From the NCBI GenBank assembly GCA_028023455.1, contig JAQFVV010006215.1:5875230-5939229 (forward strand): a stretch of 64,000 nt of DNA, read 5' to 3'. The stretch comes from Epiperipatus broadwayi. Lineage: Eukaryota > Onychophora > Udeonychophora > Euonychophora > Peripatidae. Under the pieces are notes generated by a model that saw only the letters and a program-made list of their open reading frames with translations, ran no database searches and had not been told where the DNA came from. This document shows positions 1 through 12,436 of this stretch, piece by piece. The position numbers and the translations under genes are program-made. The number at the start of each line of letters is the position of its first letter. The first letter of the stretch is position 1.

Positions 1-203
1 TGAAGTCCACACCTCCAACCCTCAAATGACATGACCAACCAACTTCATTTATTCTATTTCAAAAAAACATTTCATTTTTTAAAAAAAATTATTTATTTTA
101 CTCAAATTCAGGTTTATCACCCACGTCAAATAATTCTATTCAAGCTTGTATTTCATTTACAAATCCCTTGCATTTTCTTATTTTATTTAACAGTCCATCC
201 TAG

Positions 204-205
<2 letters not shown>

Positions 206-245
<40 letters not shown>
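206..245. repeat. (AT)n microsatellite
   Basis: About 20 consecutive AT/TA dinucleotides. The first 200 bases of the window are AT-rich with nothing recognisable in them. Confidence 0.95.
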
Positions 246-249
<4 letters not shown>

Positions 250-257
250 CTTTAACT

Positions 258-1023
258 TCAGTCAGGTGGTTCCTTCTTACTTCTACCATCCTCGCTCGAA
301 CCAGAGAATCTTAACCCACTTTTATATCTGGATTGGTGTTCTAGGCAATTATTTTCTGGTTCACAAATATCGCATTTAATTCTTCCCTTTCTTTTAGAGC
401 TATCAGATTATCTCTGCCCATTATTTCTATCCCAGTTATTCTGATTCCTGCTGTACTTTATAATATCATGAATTTCTACTTCCTTCACTGTCAAGGAGCT
501 TAAATCCCTCTTCTTTGGTTCCATATTGAAACCCAGTGCTGTCTAGTACTTCCATAAATTTAACCATCCTCTCTACTGTTTTCCTTTCAGGACTTATTTT
601 TACTCTTGTACTTTTCTTGATCTTAGAAGTGTTGTTCTTTATGTATACACTAATTTTTATGTTTTCTACTTTCTTGTGAATATTTACGTCTTTATTTGCA
701 ATTACATCAGCATATGTACTCTCTAACTTTTCTATTCTATGACTTTCTTTAGTGAAATCTATCTCTATCCTATTGCTATTAATTTGATTGAGGTCCTTAC
801 ATTGTTTTTCCACACTTTGGAATCTTGTTTTGATCCCCAATGCCATTTCTTTCCAGAAATCATCGAGCTTTTTAGTTATGTCTCGTACTATTTCCTCCTT
901 CATATCTTTTATCTCCATTGACATCTGGCTAAGGTCGAGTCTCATGGTATTGAGAAACCTTTCCATCATTGTCAACAGGTTTTCTTTTTCCCCCATGGAT
1001 TTTCTTTCACTTTGCGGCTCCAT
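258..1023 (-). pseudogene. Broken coiled-coil ORF1/gag-like retroelement gene
   Basis: An open frame of 185 codons (1023 down to 466) starts at an ATG and encodes a charged, K/E-rich protein. Roughly residues 15-110 look like a coiled coil, followed by a K/R-rich stretch. Just past its stop, another frame continues to a TGA at 258-260 with one internal stop. It encodes a basic S/R-rich tail with a C-x2-C-x5-C-x2-H cluster (CDICEPENNCLEH) that could bind zinc. Both this gene and the ORF at 11.4-11.9 kb are followed on the minus strand by the same motif (GAACCACCTGAC), so I take them as two diverged members of one family. Coiled coil plus a basic or zinc-binding tail fits ORF1p/Gag nucleic-acid-binding proteins, but I recognise no named family. 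The frame change and stop suggest a dead copy. Confidence 0.45.
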
Positions 1024-1206
1024 TGCTGCCTCTATTCCATTTTATTATTTTCGATTGTTTATATATTTGCTTTATTACACCACTTTAACTATCTTTTATT
1101 CGATTATTTATCCTATGACATAATTTTGTTCTTTATATATTATATTACATCAATTTAAGATGTTTCTTCTTATAAATATGTGCATTTTGAATCAGAAAAT
1201 GGAGTG

Positions 1207-1273
1207 AAGAGTGAGAGATAGAGAGAACTATATTTTTATTTAAAAAATACAGTTCTCTCTATCTCTCACTCTT
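1207..1273. repeat. Perfect 23-bp inverted repeat (hairpin)
   Basis: Arms 1207-1229 and 1251-1273 are exact reverse complements, rich in GAGA on one side and TCTC on the other, with a 21-bp AT-rich loop. It lies between the ORF1-like fragment and the first LINE. No transposase is nearby. Confidence 0.9.
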
Positions 1274-1335
1274 TCTATATATATATAATAAAAAGCAAAT
1301 ATTTCTAAACAAGTTGCTTCTTCTTTTTCTTCTTA

Positions 1336-2617
1336 TTATTATTTTTAAAAATGTTTCAAAAGATAATGTTAATAATTATAGACCAATTTCTGTGCTTCAT
1401 ACAGTTGTACGCATATTTGAAAGATGTGTTTATAAGAAAATTGTTAATGACATAAATAAGATTTTGGTTCCTGTGCATCATGGTTTTTTACCTGGAAGAT
1501 CAACTGAAACTAATCTTTTAACAATAACTGATCACATTGCTAATGCCTTTGAGAATCAATGTCATTTAGATGTTGTTTATTTTGATTTATCCAATGCATT
1601 TGATAAAGTGGATCATTCCAGGTTGCTTTTCGAAATGTATAAATTAGGTTTTTTCTATAATTTGGTTGCATGGTTTGAATCTTTTATTAAGAAGAGAACA
1701 GCTTATGTAAAGTTTAAGAATGATTTTTCTAATCCATATTATTATAATATAGGAGTACCTCAGGCAGTATTCTTGCACCATTATTGTTTAACATTTATAT
1801 TGATGATTTGGGGGAGAGTTTGGAATTTTCGCATATTTTATGTTATGCAGATGATTGTAAAATTTTTAGGACTATCAATTCAATTAATGATTGCCTATTA
1901 TTACAAAAAGATATTAATAATTTTGTGAAATGATGTAGAGATAATAAAATGGATATTAATATGGATAAATGTTCAATAGTTTCTTATTCCAAAAAATCTG
2001 AAATGATTATTTGTCCTTATTATATTGAAGATCATAATATAAAATTTGTTGATATTCAGAAAGACCTTGGAATTATTTTTGTGAGCAGTGGATTTCATCA
2101 TCATATTGAAAATGTAGTAAATAAGGCTTTTAAAATTATGGGTGCAATTTTAAGGCATGGTAGACAATTTAGTAGTTTTACAAAATATAAATTACTTCTC
2201 TCTTTGGTTTTGCCTATTTTAGAATATGGATCTGTTGTTTGGAATCCCAGTTCCAAATGAGATATTATTAAAATTTAATTGGTTTATGACAAATTTTCTA
2301 AGTACATTAAGTTAAAAGACCATTATCTATCCCTATCCATTAGAAGAAAAATAAGAGATCTTAAAATTTTATATAACCTTGTGAATCAAAAAATTATATT
2401 AACTAACAAAATTTCAAATATTACTTTTAATAATTGTTTACATAAAACACGTACATTTACTTTGTTTTATATTAAAGTTTGTCGCTCTAACATATTAAAA
2501 TTTTCACCTTTGTTTCATTTGCCTAATACCTATAATCATGATTTTACTAATGAAAATATTTTTTCTTTAGACTTTAAAAAATTTGTTACTTATCTTATAA
2601 AAAAGTATGGCATATAA
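1336..2617 (+). pseudogene. 5'-truncated CR1/Jockey-type LINE reverse transcriptase (LINE-1 copy)
   Basis: RT homology begins abruptly in the fingers (NNYRPISVLHTV, about 1375) and runs through HGFLPGRST, palm motif A (VYFDLSNAFDKVDH, about 1575-1615) and GVPQ (about 1755). A one-base deletion after GVPQ shifts the frame. The next frame carries the catalytic YADD (about 1844-1855). A TGA at about 1931 then interrupts the thumb, and the thumb and C-terminal region continue to 2260 and 2617. It therefore has at least one frameshift and two stops. The endonuclease and ORF1 are absent, as expected for 5' truncation during target-primed reverse transcription. The last 35 bases before the tail match the 3' end of the minus-strand LINE at 20.9 kb, so both belong to one family. 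It makes no functional protein. Confidence 0.9.
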
Positions 2618-2778
2618 TTATATTATTTTTATCACTTTTACTTATTTATGTATATTATTTATGTATATTATTGTATAGTTGTTATAGTGCATTTCTGTAA
2701 TTGGCTTAATGCTGTAGTTTTGTACGATAAATTATTATTATTATTATTATGATGATGATGATAATGATGATGATGATG
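2618..2778 (+). repeat. LINE 3' end with ATT/GAT microsatellite tail
   Basis: A short AT-rich 3' UTR ends with a motif (CTGTAATTGGCTTAATGCTG, from 2695) shared with the LINE at 20.9 kb. It is followed by (ATT)n and (GAT)n at 2731-2778. A simple-repeat tail instead of poly(A) is usual for CR1/RTE-like elements. Confidence 0.8.
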
Positions 2779-2948
2779 TTTCAAAAGGCCTTTATTGACT
2801 CAAAAGAATTACAAATTTTGCATTTACATTGTCATTTTTGATAAGAGATCTTTCTGGATTTACATATAATTTCCTGGATTGTCCATTATCATTTGAACCC
2901 CATTAGCAAATCAAACACTTATAACAGAAGGGAAAAAATTGTTGCCAA
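2779..2948 (-). other. Possible 3' end of a second LINE, facing left
   Basis: Read on the minus strand, this 170-bp spacer ends in GTCAATAAAGGCC and then an ATC repeat, which is how a CR1-like 3' UTR would end. It may be a tail-to-tail LINE remnant sharing its simple repeat with the plus-strand copy. No protein homology is visible. Confidence 0.25.
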
Positions 2949-3374
<426 letters not shown>

Positions 3375-3424
3375 GATAAATGCTATAAGAGAATGCATTC
3401 AAATCTTTATCTATGCTACTAATA

Positions 3425-6305
3425 TATATATATGTAATATTGTAATTGAATATTAATAAATACAGTAACCAAGCTTCTATCCATTGTAGGAGCATTTTCA
3501 TTTATCTTCATTGTCTTTGTCAACTAACACTTTCAAAAGCTAACTTTCCCACAATTCAATGATTTTTACATTTGCTGCCTGTCTGTTTATTAAACCTTGC
3601 TTATATTTATATATTAACATGGTTTCCTTTATTTTCCTTTTATTGTTGTTTCTTTCAATTTGCAAATTTTTACATTATTATAATTTAAATTAAAACCATA
3701 TATACATAATCTATTATGGTCATAAAAAACGATGCTGAAATATTACCATTTCCATTATAATTTTGTTTTATTTTTTGAACCCTTCTTAATAACAGCAAGT
3801 ACTGTTTAGTTCTTGTCTCCAATGTACATCTTGATCCCTATATATATCCACTGTAACAAAACATTTCGTTACGCTCTTAAATTTCAAGAGATTGCAACAT
3901 ATGGTGGCCATTCGAGGGCACCACCAAGCATTTCGCCTAGACTGTATTATAAAATTTCTATAATAACAGTTAATTTATTTACGAATGGCAATCACCAAAT
4001 GAAAATCTTAAAATAATCTCTTTTTAACGAACCACACAATCACAAAATGAAATATAAGAATTAATTATAATAAATAAAAAGAAATAGATCGACACTTCAC
4101 TGTTGTTGAAATATTTATTATACCTTTATTCTATTTGTTGTTTATTCCCTTCCCTCATGCTTGTCGAATCAAACTCTCTCAATCTTTTTTTTTTCTAATC
4201 AAGAATTAGCATATATCGTTCTCGAAGGACCATGCGCCATCACTCTACCAATTATACAATATTTTCATCAAGAAGCATGGTATATAACTATGAGTGAACT
4301 CAAGGGCGACTTACTATAAGAGTGTGTTTGTTAAAAACAACTCCACTCAAACCTCCTCTTTCTAATGTTAAATCTTATCCTCTTAAATTTTACTTGCCCT
4401 TAGATCGAGTATACAATTTTCTTATTCATATCTATACATTATAAGAACAACAATCACAGAAAACAAAGGTACGTTTACTTAATAAAACATAATACAAAAA
4501 TAGAATGTGGATTAATTTGGATTAGCAAATACTTATACTTAAAGACTACCTATCCCCCCTTTCTATTGCTGAAACTTTGAGATATTTGAAGTGAAGGTTT
4601 TTTTTTTCCTTCTTTTAATTCTATTATGCAAATGTCCCTTGAAATTACAACAAAAAAAAGTTTATTTACCCTGATCGATCAGTGTAGATCCTGTGTGGGT
4701 GGAATATTTCACCCTATATTTGTCATGATTTGTCCGTGATCTTCTTCCAGTCCGTTCTCCTTGGCTAGCTCTCTATGTCTGGCATTTACAAAGCAGTTCC
4801 AGATGGTAATAGGAAGAGGTTCCCAAAGGGGAAAGTTCTGTTAGATCTAGCCACTCAACATTTTCTCTTTGCCTTTCCTCTTATTTTTTTTTTCAATGTA
4901 ATTTTATGATATTTTTATATTGAAGAGTCCGAGCTGAATTGGAACTTATAGATTAGGCATTGACTTCGGCAGAAACATTCTAATTAATTTTAAACAAAAG
5001 GAAAGTCTGAAATTTATAGTTTTTTTTTTAAGTCTCAGTTCACACCTTTAATATTCTCTTCTTTTATTTCATATTTTATTTTAAAATCCCAAAGAAAAGA
5101 AACATTCCACTTGATCAGCGTAATAGATAGCATAAAAATACCTTCACTGTCAAAGCCCCAACAATAGAATTAATTGCTTTCTTTTCCCTTCTATCTTTAA
5201 GAATTTTTTTAAAGACTAAACAAAAGCCAAACTTTTATCAAAAAAAAAAACATGCAAGATCTTGATCTAATTTATTTTAATTTCTTAAAACTCCATTTTA
5301 AAATTAAGTCTTAATTTATTTAAAAATTATGTATTATAAAACGATATTTATATTTTAACAAAATATATATGTGCATATATATATGAGCTGATAGAAAAGT
5401 ATGTGTTTATTTCTTTCTAATAAAACAATTTTTATTACAATGTATATATTCTATTTTTAAAAATATGTGTGTATATATATGTATGAGTATGAGCTGGCAG
5501 AAAATACCAGCTCACCACTGCCACACTTACTTCTCCATTTATAAGTGATGCAATTCTTATTTAAAAATGAGATTTTATCTTTTGAATTATTTATTAACTT
5601 GTTTAATGCAGGACATGCATAAAATGCAATATTATATATATCTTTATAAATTTCCCTTGTAAAATTTACATGTTCATTTGAAATATATAGTATTGATAGT
5701 CATATTTTTTATTGGCAGTAGTATCAACCATATTATTAATATTATTATTTTTATATTTCCTATTAAAATTTTTAATAGTATTATATAGAAAATTATAATC
5801 ATAGCCAACATTTAACAATTTATTCAAAAGAGTTCAAAAACTGAAACAAAATTGTAATGGAAATGATAATGTTTCAGCATTGGTTTTTTATGACCATAAT
5901 AGATTATTTATATATATATATAATTATTCAAAACAATACAATAATTAATACAGTAAAACAATATTTTATTATAATTGTAATACAGACATTGATTAATAAT
6001 TTATATATATATATATATAGTTTTAATTTAAATTATATTAATGTATTGCAAACTGAAAGAAACAACAATAAAAAGGAAAATAAAGAAAGCCATGTTAATA
6101 TATAAATATAAGCAAGACTTAATAAATAGACAGGCAGCAAAGGTAAGAATCACAGAATTGTGGGACAGTTAGCCTTTGAAAGTGTTAGTTGACAAAGACT
6201 ATGGAGATAGTCAAAAGCACTCGTAAATAGATAAAAGCTTTTAAATGTATTTTACATATATTTGGTTATTGTATTAATATTCAATTACAAGATTACATAT
6301 ATAAC
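3425..6305. mobile_element. 2.9-kb foldback element with about 370-490-bp inverted arms
   Basis: The left arm (about 3425-3795) is repeated in reverse complement at about 5820-6305. Shared blocks include GTCTTTGTCAACTAACACTT, the run around 'CTGCCTGTCTRTTTATTAA', and 'CTATTATGGTCATAAAAAAC'. The right arm is longer because of AT-rich insertions. The 2-kb interior (3796-5819) is AT-rich and has no long open frame or transposase motif. Long inverted arms around a non-coding core fit a non-autonomous foldback or TIR DNA transposon. I did not see a clear target-site duplication. Confidence 0.7.
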
Positions 6306-6351
6306 TGTAAAGAAATACAAACATCAAATAAGAATATCATTATATATATAT

Positions 6352-6665
6352 AGAATAGAAATGAAGAGATAATATCCATTAAATAGAGATAAACTTTAGC
6401 TTTTGATATTACTAAGAAATTATCAGTTACTACTGATTGACAATTCTTGCAATTAAGCAAGTTTTTCTCATAAACATTAATAGCTCGTTTGTTAGGAGTC
6501 TTTGAAGAGAATCATTTTGCTTCAAAAACCCTCAACAAAATGTTTATGAGAAAATGTTGTTTAGCCTCAGGAATAGTTAATTACTAGTAATTGATAATTT
6601 CTTAGTAGTATCAAAAGATAAAATTTATCTTAATTTAATGGATATTGTCTCCTCATTTCTATTCA
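6352..6665. mobile_element. MITE-like inverted repeat, about 125-bp arms
   Basis: The arm at 6352-6478 pairs with 6539-6665 in reverse complement (for example AATGGATAT...CCTCATTTCTATTC on the right side). The loop is about 60 bp. A third, single arm in the right-hand orientation lies at 6879-7027. There is no coding capacity, consistent with a small non-autonomous DNA element. Confidence 0.65.
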
Positions 6666-6878
6666 TTATTATAACAACAATCTATATAAACATTTAACAT
6701 ATACAATTCTCTGGAGAATAAAATTTTATTTACAGAATGTCAAGAAATATGCTATTCTTTTACATTCTCACATTTATAACAAATTGTTTTTTGGATTTAA
6801 ATCCATATAATAACTTGAGTTTAAAATAAAAGAGAACTCCTTTTAATTCAAAGACCTCCAACAAAAGAGCTATTATAG

Positions 6879-7027
6879 GTTTATGAGAAAAACTTACTTA
6901 GCCTCATGAATTGTTAGTTAGTAGTAATTGATAATGTCTTAGTAACTTCAAAAGTTAAAGTGTATCTCTATTTAATGGATATTATTTCCTCATTTCTATT
7001 CATTATTATAATAACAATCCATATAAA
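6879..7027. repeat. Solo copy of the MITE-like arm
   Basis: This matches the right arm of the 6352-6665 inverted repeat, from TTTATGAGAAAA to the block CCTCATTTCTATTCATTATTATAA, with scattered substitutions. Confidence 0.6.
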
Positions 7028-8976
7028 AGTTTAATATATATATATATTATAATGGCCGGGGAGATTTAATAGTGTTGGAGTCTTACCATATCTGCCTTAC
7101 AGGGCACCACCAGGCCATTCGAACCTGGAAAATTTATATAGTAGGCAGATACTTAAGATCCAATTTTATTTTATTATAGACTATTAGCCCCAGTCACTAG
7201 CTCATGGAGCAACAGAGATAATGTATACTTTAATTTAAAAAAAGATGATAAAAAATAAGAATATGCCACTGCCAGATTAACAATACACAGAAATACTTAT
7301 TTTGCACATATCTAAAATTTAGAATTATTATTTTAGTCTAACTATTACTTTAAAATTTAATTTACATTTTAACTTTTCATTTTAGAAGTTCACACAGATG
7401 AATTAATATTTTATTAAAGTATCAAGTATGGATAGACTACATAGATTGCACTCAAAAAAGAAAATATTCTATATCCCTTATTTAACCCTAGGCCAAAAGT
7501 TTGCAATCAAACTAATGCCAATCTATCTGATATATCGATGTATTTAATGCAGCATGAATATGACAGCACAATACCATACTGTCAGAAATATACATTTGAA
7601 CAGCATGATTATCGAGAAGAAATGTCTCTCATCCAGTACAGGAATGCTACATCTGTCTGGCAAGAAGAACAATAAAAAAGAAACTCCATAGGAAGAGATT
7701 GCAGTCCTTTTTGCCGTCTTACTATCCCATTCCATAGGCTAAAGGGGTGATCCAAGGAGCAGGGAATACCATCTGCTTCTGATGGCCAGTGAGAAATGGG
7801 ACTTATTTTGCCCAAGTGCAGCATATAATGTGATTCTGCACATAGCGGATCTTCATGCTACATTTACTAATTACACCAATACTCCAATCCATTGGCCCAA
7901 TTTAACAGCAAAACAAATAACCTAAGATTTACCCTCCCTTAAACTAATATAACTTTATGAATCTATGCAGCTATTCACGCCCGACTTAAATTTAACATTT
8001 ATTAAAAGTTTAGCTAAACAGAAAAAAAATCATAATAAATACTTAAAAGAACAAAAAAATAAATTAATGGAAATGATTTAAAAAAAATACATTCAATAAA
8101 AATAATTATTAATAAATGATTTAGTTTGGTCAGATAGGAATTTCTATTTAAATACTGGGAAAGTTTTATAGTTAAACTTCATTAGAGTTCATAAAGTTCT
8201 TACGATTTTAAAAAGAAAAAGTCCATATTTTCTAATTGCTTGTAATTTGGATCCAGTGTTAATTCCCATGATGTCCTTTGTTGCAGCTGGTATAGTTCTT
8301 TGCAGGCTTTTATTACAGGACCCTGATGTCCTGAGGTCGGCAATCTAGGAAAACGATATTACATTTCTTCTTTTAGAAAAACTGAAGGAATTGAAAGTGC
8401 ATCTTTTCAATACATTTTCCTTCAACTCTCCACACTTAACACATATAGCATGCATAAACCTTTATTTCCAATCTTTTCCTTTTTATATTCAAATCTCAGA
8501 TTGACTGGACATGATGTCATGATGATAATGATCCTTTTGCTATGGTCCGTTTTCTGAGGGATTGATTTTATTGGCTATTCTGTTTCTATTATTTTTCTCT
8601 CCTATCTGACCTTGAATTATAAATTTTGAGATGCCCAAGGACTAGTTTACTTTGACTAATTAAAAATAATCATTTCCATTTTTAGCCTTTTTATACAATA
8701 GAATTAATTAAATTTTGTATATTTTTAGAGATATATTTTTATCTTTAAAGCTTTAAGTTTTTGTTGAAAATTTAGTTTTAAAATACTTTTTTAATAAAGT
8801 TTTCTTTAAATAACTTTCCATCTGTGCAATCTTATACATATATGAGTTTAGATGACTTTTAATTTTCAATTTTTAATTCCTAAAAAAGAAGTTTTTATTT
8901 GCAAACTTTTTATTTTTAATTTCTAATTTTATTTATTATAATAATGTAACAGCATGTATGCCTGGTACAATCTATA
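7028..8976. other. No gene recognised
   Basis: AT-rich DNA. At 7100-7130 the minus strand carries a pol III B-box-like string (GGTTCGAATGGCC) next to TGGTGGTGCCCT, a possible SINE relic. At 7540-7830 the base composition is less AT-rich and several short minus-strand frames overlap, but none has a motif I know. Confidence 0.5.
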
Positions 8977-11006
8977 TGTTGAATTGGTCACTTCTTCAGT
9001 TCTTTTGATCACCAAGGGCACCACTAGGGCATTCAACTAACTATCTAGAACATTTAATTTATGGTGATCAAAAGCTAATGATGATGATGAATGCCACCAG
9101 CTATACGCAGAGGAAAAAAGAGAACTTTAACATTGTTCAGACAATTGAGAAAAGACTACAGAAACAAACATCAGTCCCAAAATAACTTTAAATAATTTTG
9201 TAGTTTATTAAACTAAAAAAAATAAATTAAATCTCGAGCAAACAAAGCATAAAAGTTTGACCTAGATTCTTCTAGTGTATTTATCAGAGTATACATGAGT
9301 ATTAAAACATTAAACACCCTGGCAGATACATACATTTCTCACCTAAGATTTAGAAAGGGGGTTTATAATATTTTCTTGCCAGTGATTTATAAAAATCAAT
9401 TCTAGCCTTTCTATTTAGAGATTTCAAAATGAAAGGGGTCTTGTAGAGAGTACAACAAAATAGTGCGGGAGCTTTCCTTGGTCCAAAAAAGAAACATTGG
9501 GACCAAGAATATCATATGTCTGCAGAACAGCCCATGATGACCACATTCAAGATTATCAAGGTTGAATCCAATACAAGAACAGAAAATAGAACAAGAAAAG
9601 ATTACGATTTTGTGTAATCTTAAATAGAAGTAAACAAAATCTCCAATTTATGAAAAACAGAGCAATAAACTTAATAAACCACCAGCCAAAAGATTGGCAG
9701 TCTGCAGGAAACTACAAACCCAAGCTTAACTAAACTAATTATAATAAAAAGGACAGGTGAGTTAAAAGAAAATTAATAATATCTGCCCAAGTATTTATCA
9801 AGGGTTAGTAATATAAAAGAGAAAATAATTTAAAGCATATAACAAAGTAACTTGCAATACACTCTCTGATAAATAAATACAAAAAATGGAATCTTAAAAT
9901 TAAGACTCCACTACATATGATAAAAGAAAATACATAAACTAATTAAAAATATTATAGAAATATTCCCAACTGATAATGAAGGCAGGCTTCTATTAAGATA
10001 CAGCTGAGACTCTGACAGATATTTAAATAGATTTAAACCAGGGTTATAATATGAAAATCTTTTACCTCGAGACATAATGTTAAGTCTGACAGAAACCTTT
10101 CAGCAGGATAAGCAAAGTTCTTCATAACTTGAGTCCATCATGAAGGCTTTTGATTTCCATCTCTTTGTCAGGGAGTATGGAAGCAATTTTGGATCAGTTC
10201 TGGTCTAGGCTGGTAAGACATGAACTTTGAAGAACTAATTTGGGGTCCATCTTTAAGTCACTGCATGTTGTAAATAAAATTCTGCATGGCATGTGATTCT
10301 GCAGAAATGATCACTATTTAGAAAAGTCTGGAGTATGATATCAGCAGAATTTCCTATTAGCAGACAGCAATCTTTAAAATTCAATGCAGCACCATAATTA
10401 GAATATGTATTACAAGTAGTGTACTAGGAAGCGGAATCAATTCTTATAATGAGCAGAACAATAATGATGAACTGAATAATAAAGTCAGAAATCTCAGGGC
10501 TATTTATATGCACTCTTATCTCCTGCATCATCTTTAATTAGAAACTTTTGCCCAGGGCAAATCTCTTATCTCAGACTTAATCTTAATTTTTAAAAATCTG
10601 ATCAAGGCTTCTATCTTATCCAAGAATAATTTTTAAAAAAGTAAATGCAAAATTAAGTCTCAGCTTTTCTTTTTAAAAATGAATTAAAATAGATTACAAT
10701 CAAAAATAAAAGAACCAGCAATGGAATCAAAACTTTCAAAAGTAAAATGCTTTTTCCAAAACAGTAAAACTTTAAATTGGAATGTTTTTACACCTAGATA
10801 AAAAAAAGATTTTAAACTAAAATCTTTTGAAAATAAAAATCAAAGACTTTTAACATGTGAGTATGTGTGTTATTGCATGTACTATAATACATAAAAAAAA
10901 TAGTAAAGAAAACTTTTAAATAGTTTTCTTTTAAAACATTATAACAACAAAAGTTAAGTTTTAATTTCACAATGGAAGTTTTGAAGTGAATAAAGCATTC
11001 AGTTCA
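8977..11006 (-). repeat. 2.0-kb terminal direct repeat, copy A (candidate 3' LTR)
   Basis: The whole segment is repeated in the same orientation at 12,437-14,490, with an estimated 85-88% identity over about 2 kb by eye. The forward strand starts TG (TGTTGAATTGG) and ends CA (CAGTTCA). The sequence outside the repeats is not shared, so this is a pair of terminal repeats rather than a simple tandem duplication. On the minus strand a purine-rich 11-mer (GATGAGGCAGG, 11,008-11,018) lies just before this copy, where an LTR element would have its polypurine tract. No open frame of note lies inside it. Confidence 0.55.
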
Positions 11007-11370
11007 ACCTGCCTCATCATGCCACAAAAAATTAAAGCTTTTCTGTGCTTTTTTTAAATCTTTAACCATTTAAAAAAGGCCTCAGAAACCTGACTGAACA
11101 TTTGCCCTATGTTCTGTCTAAAAGAACATTATTTTATTAACATAACTTTCTCCACTATCAAAATCAGGTATAATAAACAAATCCTTTTTAAAAAAATCCA
11201 TTTGATTAATCTAAATTTAAACCTCTTAAACTTTGTCAGGTGGTTCTTTTAATTAGTTTTCTGATATAGGTTACATTCCCCCTCTTGTCTTTTCCTTGCT
11301 CATAATTTTTTGTCTTGTCCCTTTCATGTTCTGTTTTGTTTTCAGCCTCATATATCTGAAAACTCTTTTG

Positions 11371-11877
11371 CTAAGCAAAACTCCACATTTCTTTAAAGAG
11401 TCTCTCTTTATTCTTGAGAGTATCAACACTAGAAAATGAAAAGAATACCATTTTTGAATGTTTTAAATAAGATGCTCTATAAATAATTTTTATTTCTGTT
11501 TTAAAACCATATTCTTTAATCTTTCTTCTAACTCTTTTCTTTGTTTTAAATCCATGTTCAAAATGAACAATTACTTTAGTCAACTCCTTTTTAGTCTCTT
11601 GTAGCAACTCTTTAACAATATTTTCTGTCTTTAACTTATACCTTCCTTCTATTTCTTGATCTGCCTTTTCTAGATTTTCTACCAGACTATCTATCTGTAT
11701 CCAATCTCTGCTTATTTCTATATTTATTTCTACCTTATCTGTTCTAACATTATCTTGTTTTAATTCACCTTTCACTTCTTTCATACCTTCTTTTACTATC
11801 TCAACTTCCTGAATTTTTTTACTCAGATCTTTTCCTATGGTTTTTTTAGCTTCCTGATTTTTTTCAACTTTTTTCAT
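11371..11877 (-). CDS. Coiled-coil ORF1/gag-like protein, 168 aa
   Basis: An open frame from ATG (11,877) to stop with no interruption. Residues 1-105 are rich in K, E, I and V with heptad-like spacing and look like a coiled coil. Residues 110-168 are basic and then hydrophobic (KTEIKIIYRASYLKHSKMVF, then a K/E-rich helix). That is compatible with a small alpha/beta nucleic-acid-binding fold like the RRM of ORF1p proteins, but it is not diagnostic. It sits in the 1.4-kb interval between two 2-kb direct repeats. A related, broken copy lies at 258-1023, and both are followed by GAACCACCTGAC. It could be the Gag/ORF1 of a small, otherwise non-coding LTR-type element. There is no polymerase, protease or integrase beside it, so it would depend on another element. 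Its function is unproven. Confidence 0.4.
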   Translation of the reverse strand: MKKVEKNQEAKKTIGKDLSKKIQEVEIVKEGMKEVKGELKQDNVRTDKVEINIEISRDWIQIDSLVENLEKADQEIEGRYKLKTENIVKELLQETKKELTKVIVHFEHGFKTKKRVRRKIKEYGFKTEIKIIYRASYLKHSKMVFFSFSSVDTLKNKERLFKEMWSFA

Positions 11878-12436
11878 TATTTATTGTCTCACTCTGTTCA
11901 TTTCCTTTTTTATTTCAGCTTTAAACTCTGCCAACATTGCCTGCTGACTCTGTTACATTTCCAGTAACTTTTGTTTTATTTCTCTATTTTCTTTTATTAT
12001 TGCCTGCTGACTCTGATTTTTTGTTACATTTCTCTCATCTCAGCTTTTATTATATCTGTCTGACTTTGTTTCATGACCATTATCTGGTCATCATCTTCAT
12101 CTGTGTCTCACTCCTTTCTTTTTCCTTTTCTACTGCTCCCATTTTCGAAACAAGATTAAATCTAATATTTAACTTTTATTCTCAATTTAAAAATTTTTTT
12201 TTACTGTAAACTATATAAGTACAATATTTATTTATCTAACTCTTACATTCAAAAGTAAATCCAAAAGAAAAATGCTATTTAACTGCCTATTTATTCTTAT
12301 ATTAAAAAGAATAATCTCCTACTTCAAACTGCCCCAACAATACATACCAAATAGCACAAACTGATCCCTAATACTTAAATATTGTCTCTCACATCTGAAA
12401 TATTTCTCAACCATCTGAACAAAATCTTCATATTTA

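Noticed and set aside
7544-7824. Possible small protein gene on the minus strand
   Set aside because: Two short overlapping frames without motif, start context or homologous look; only a mild rise in GC.
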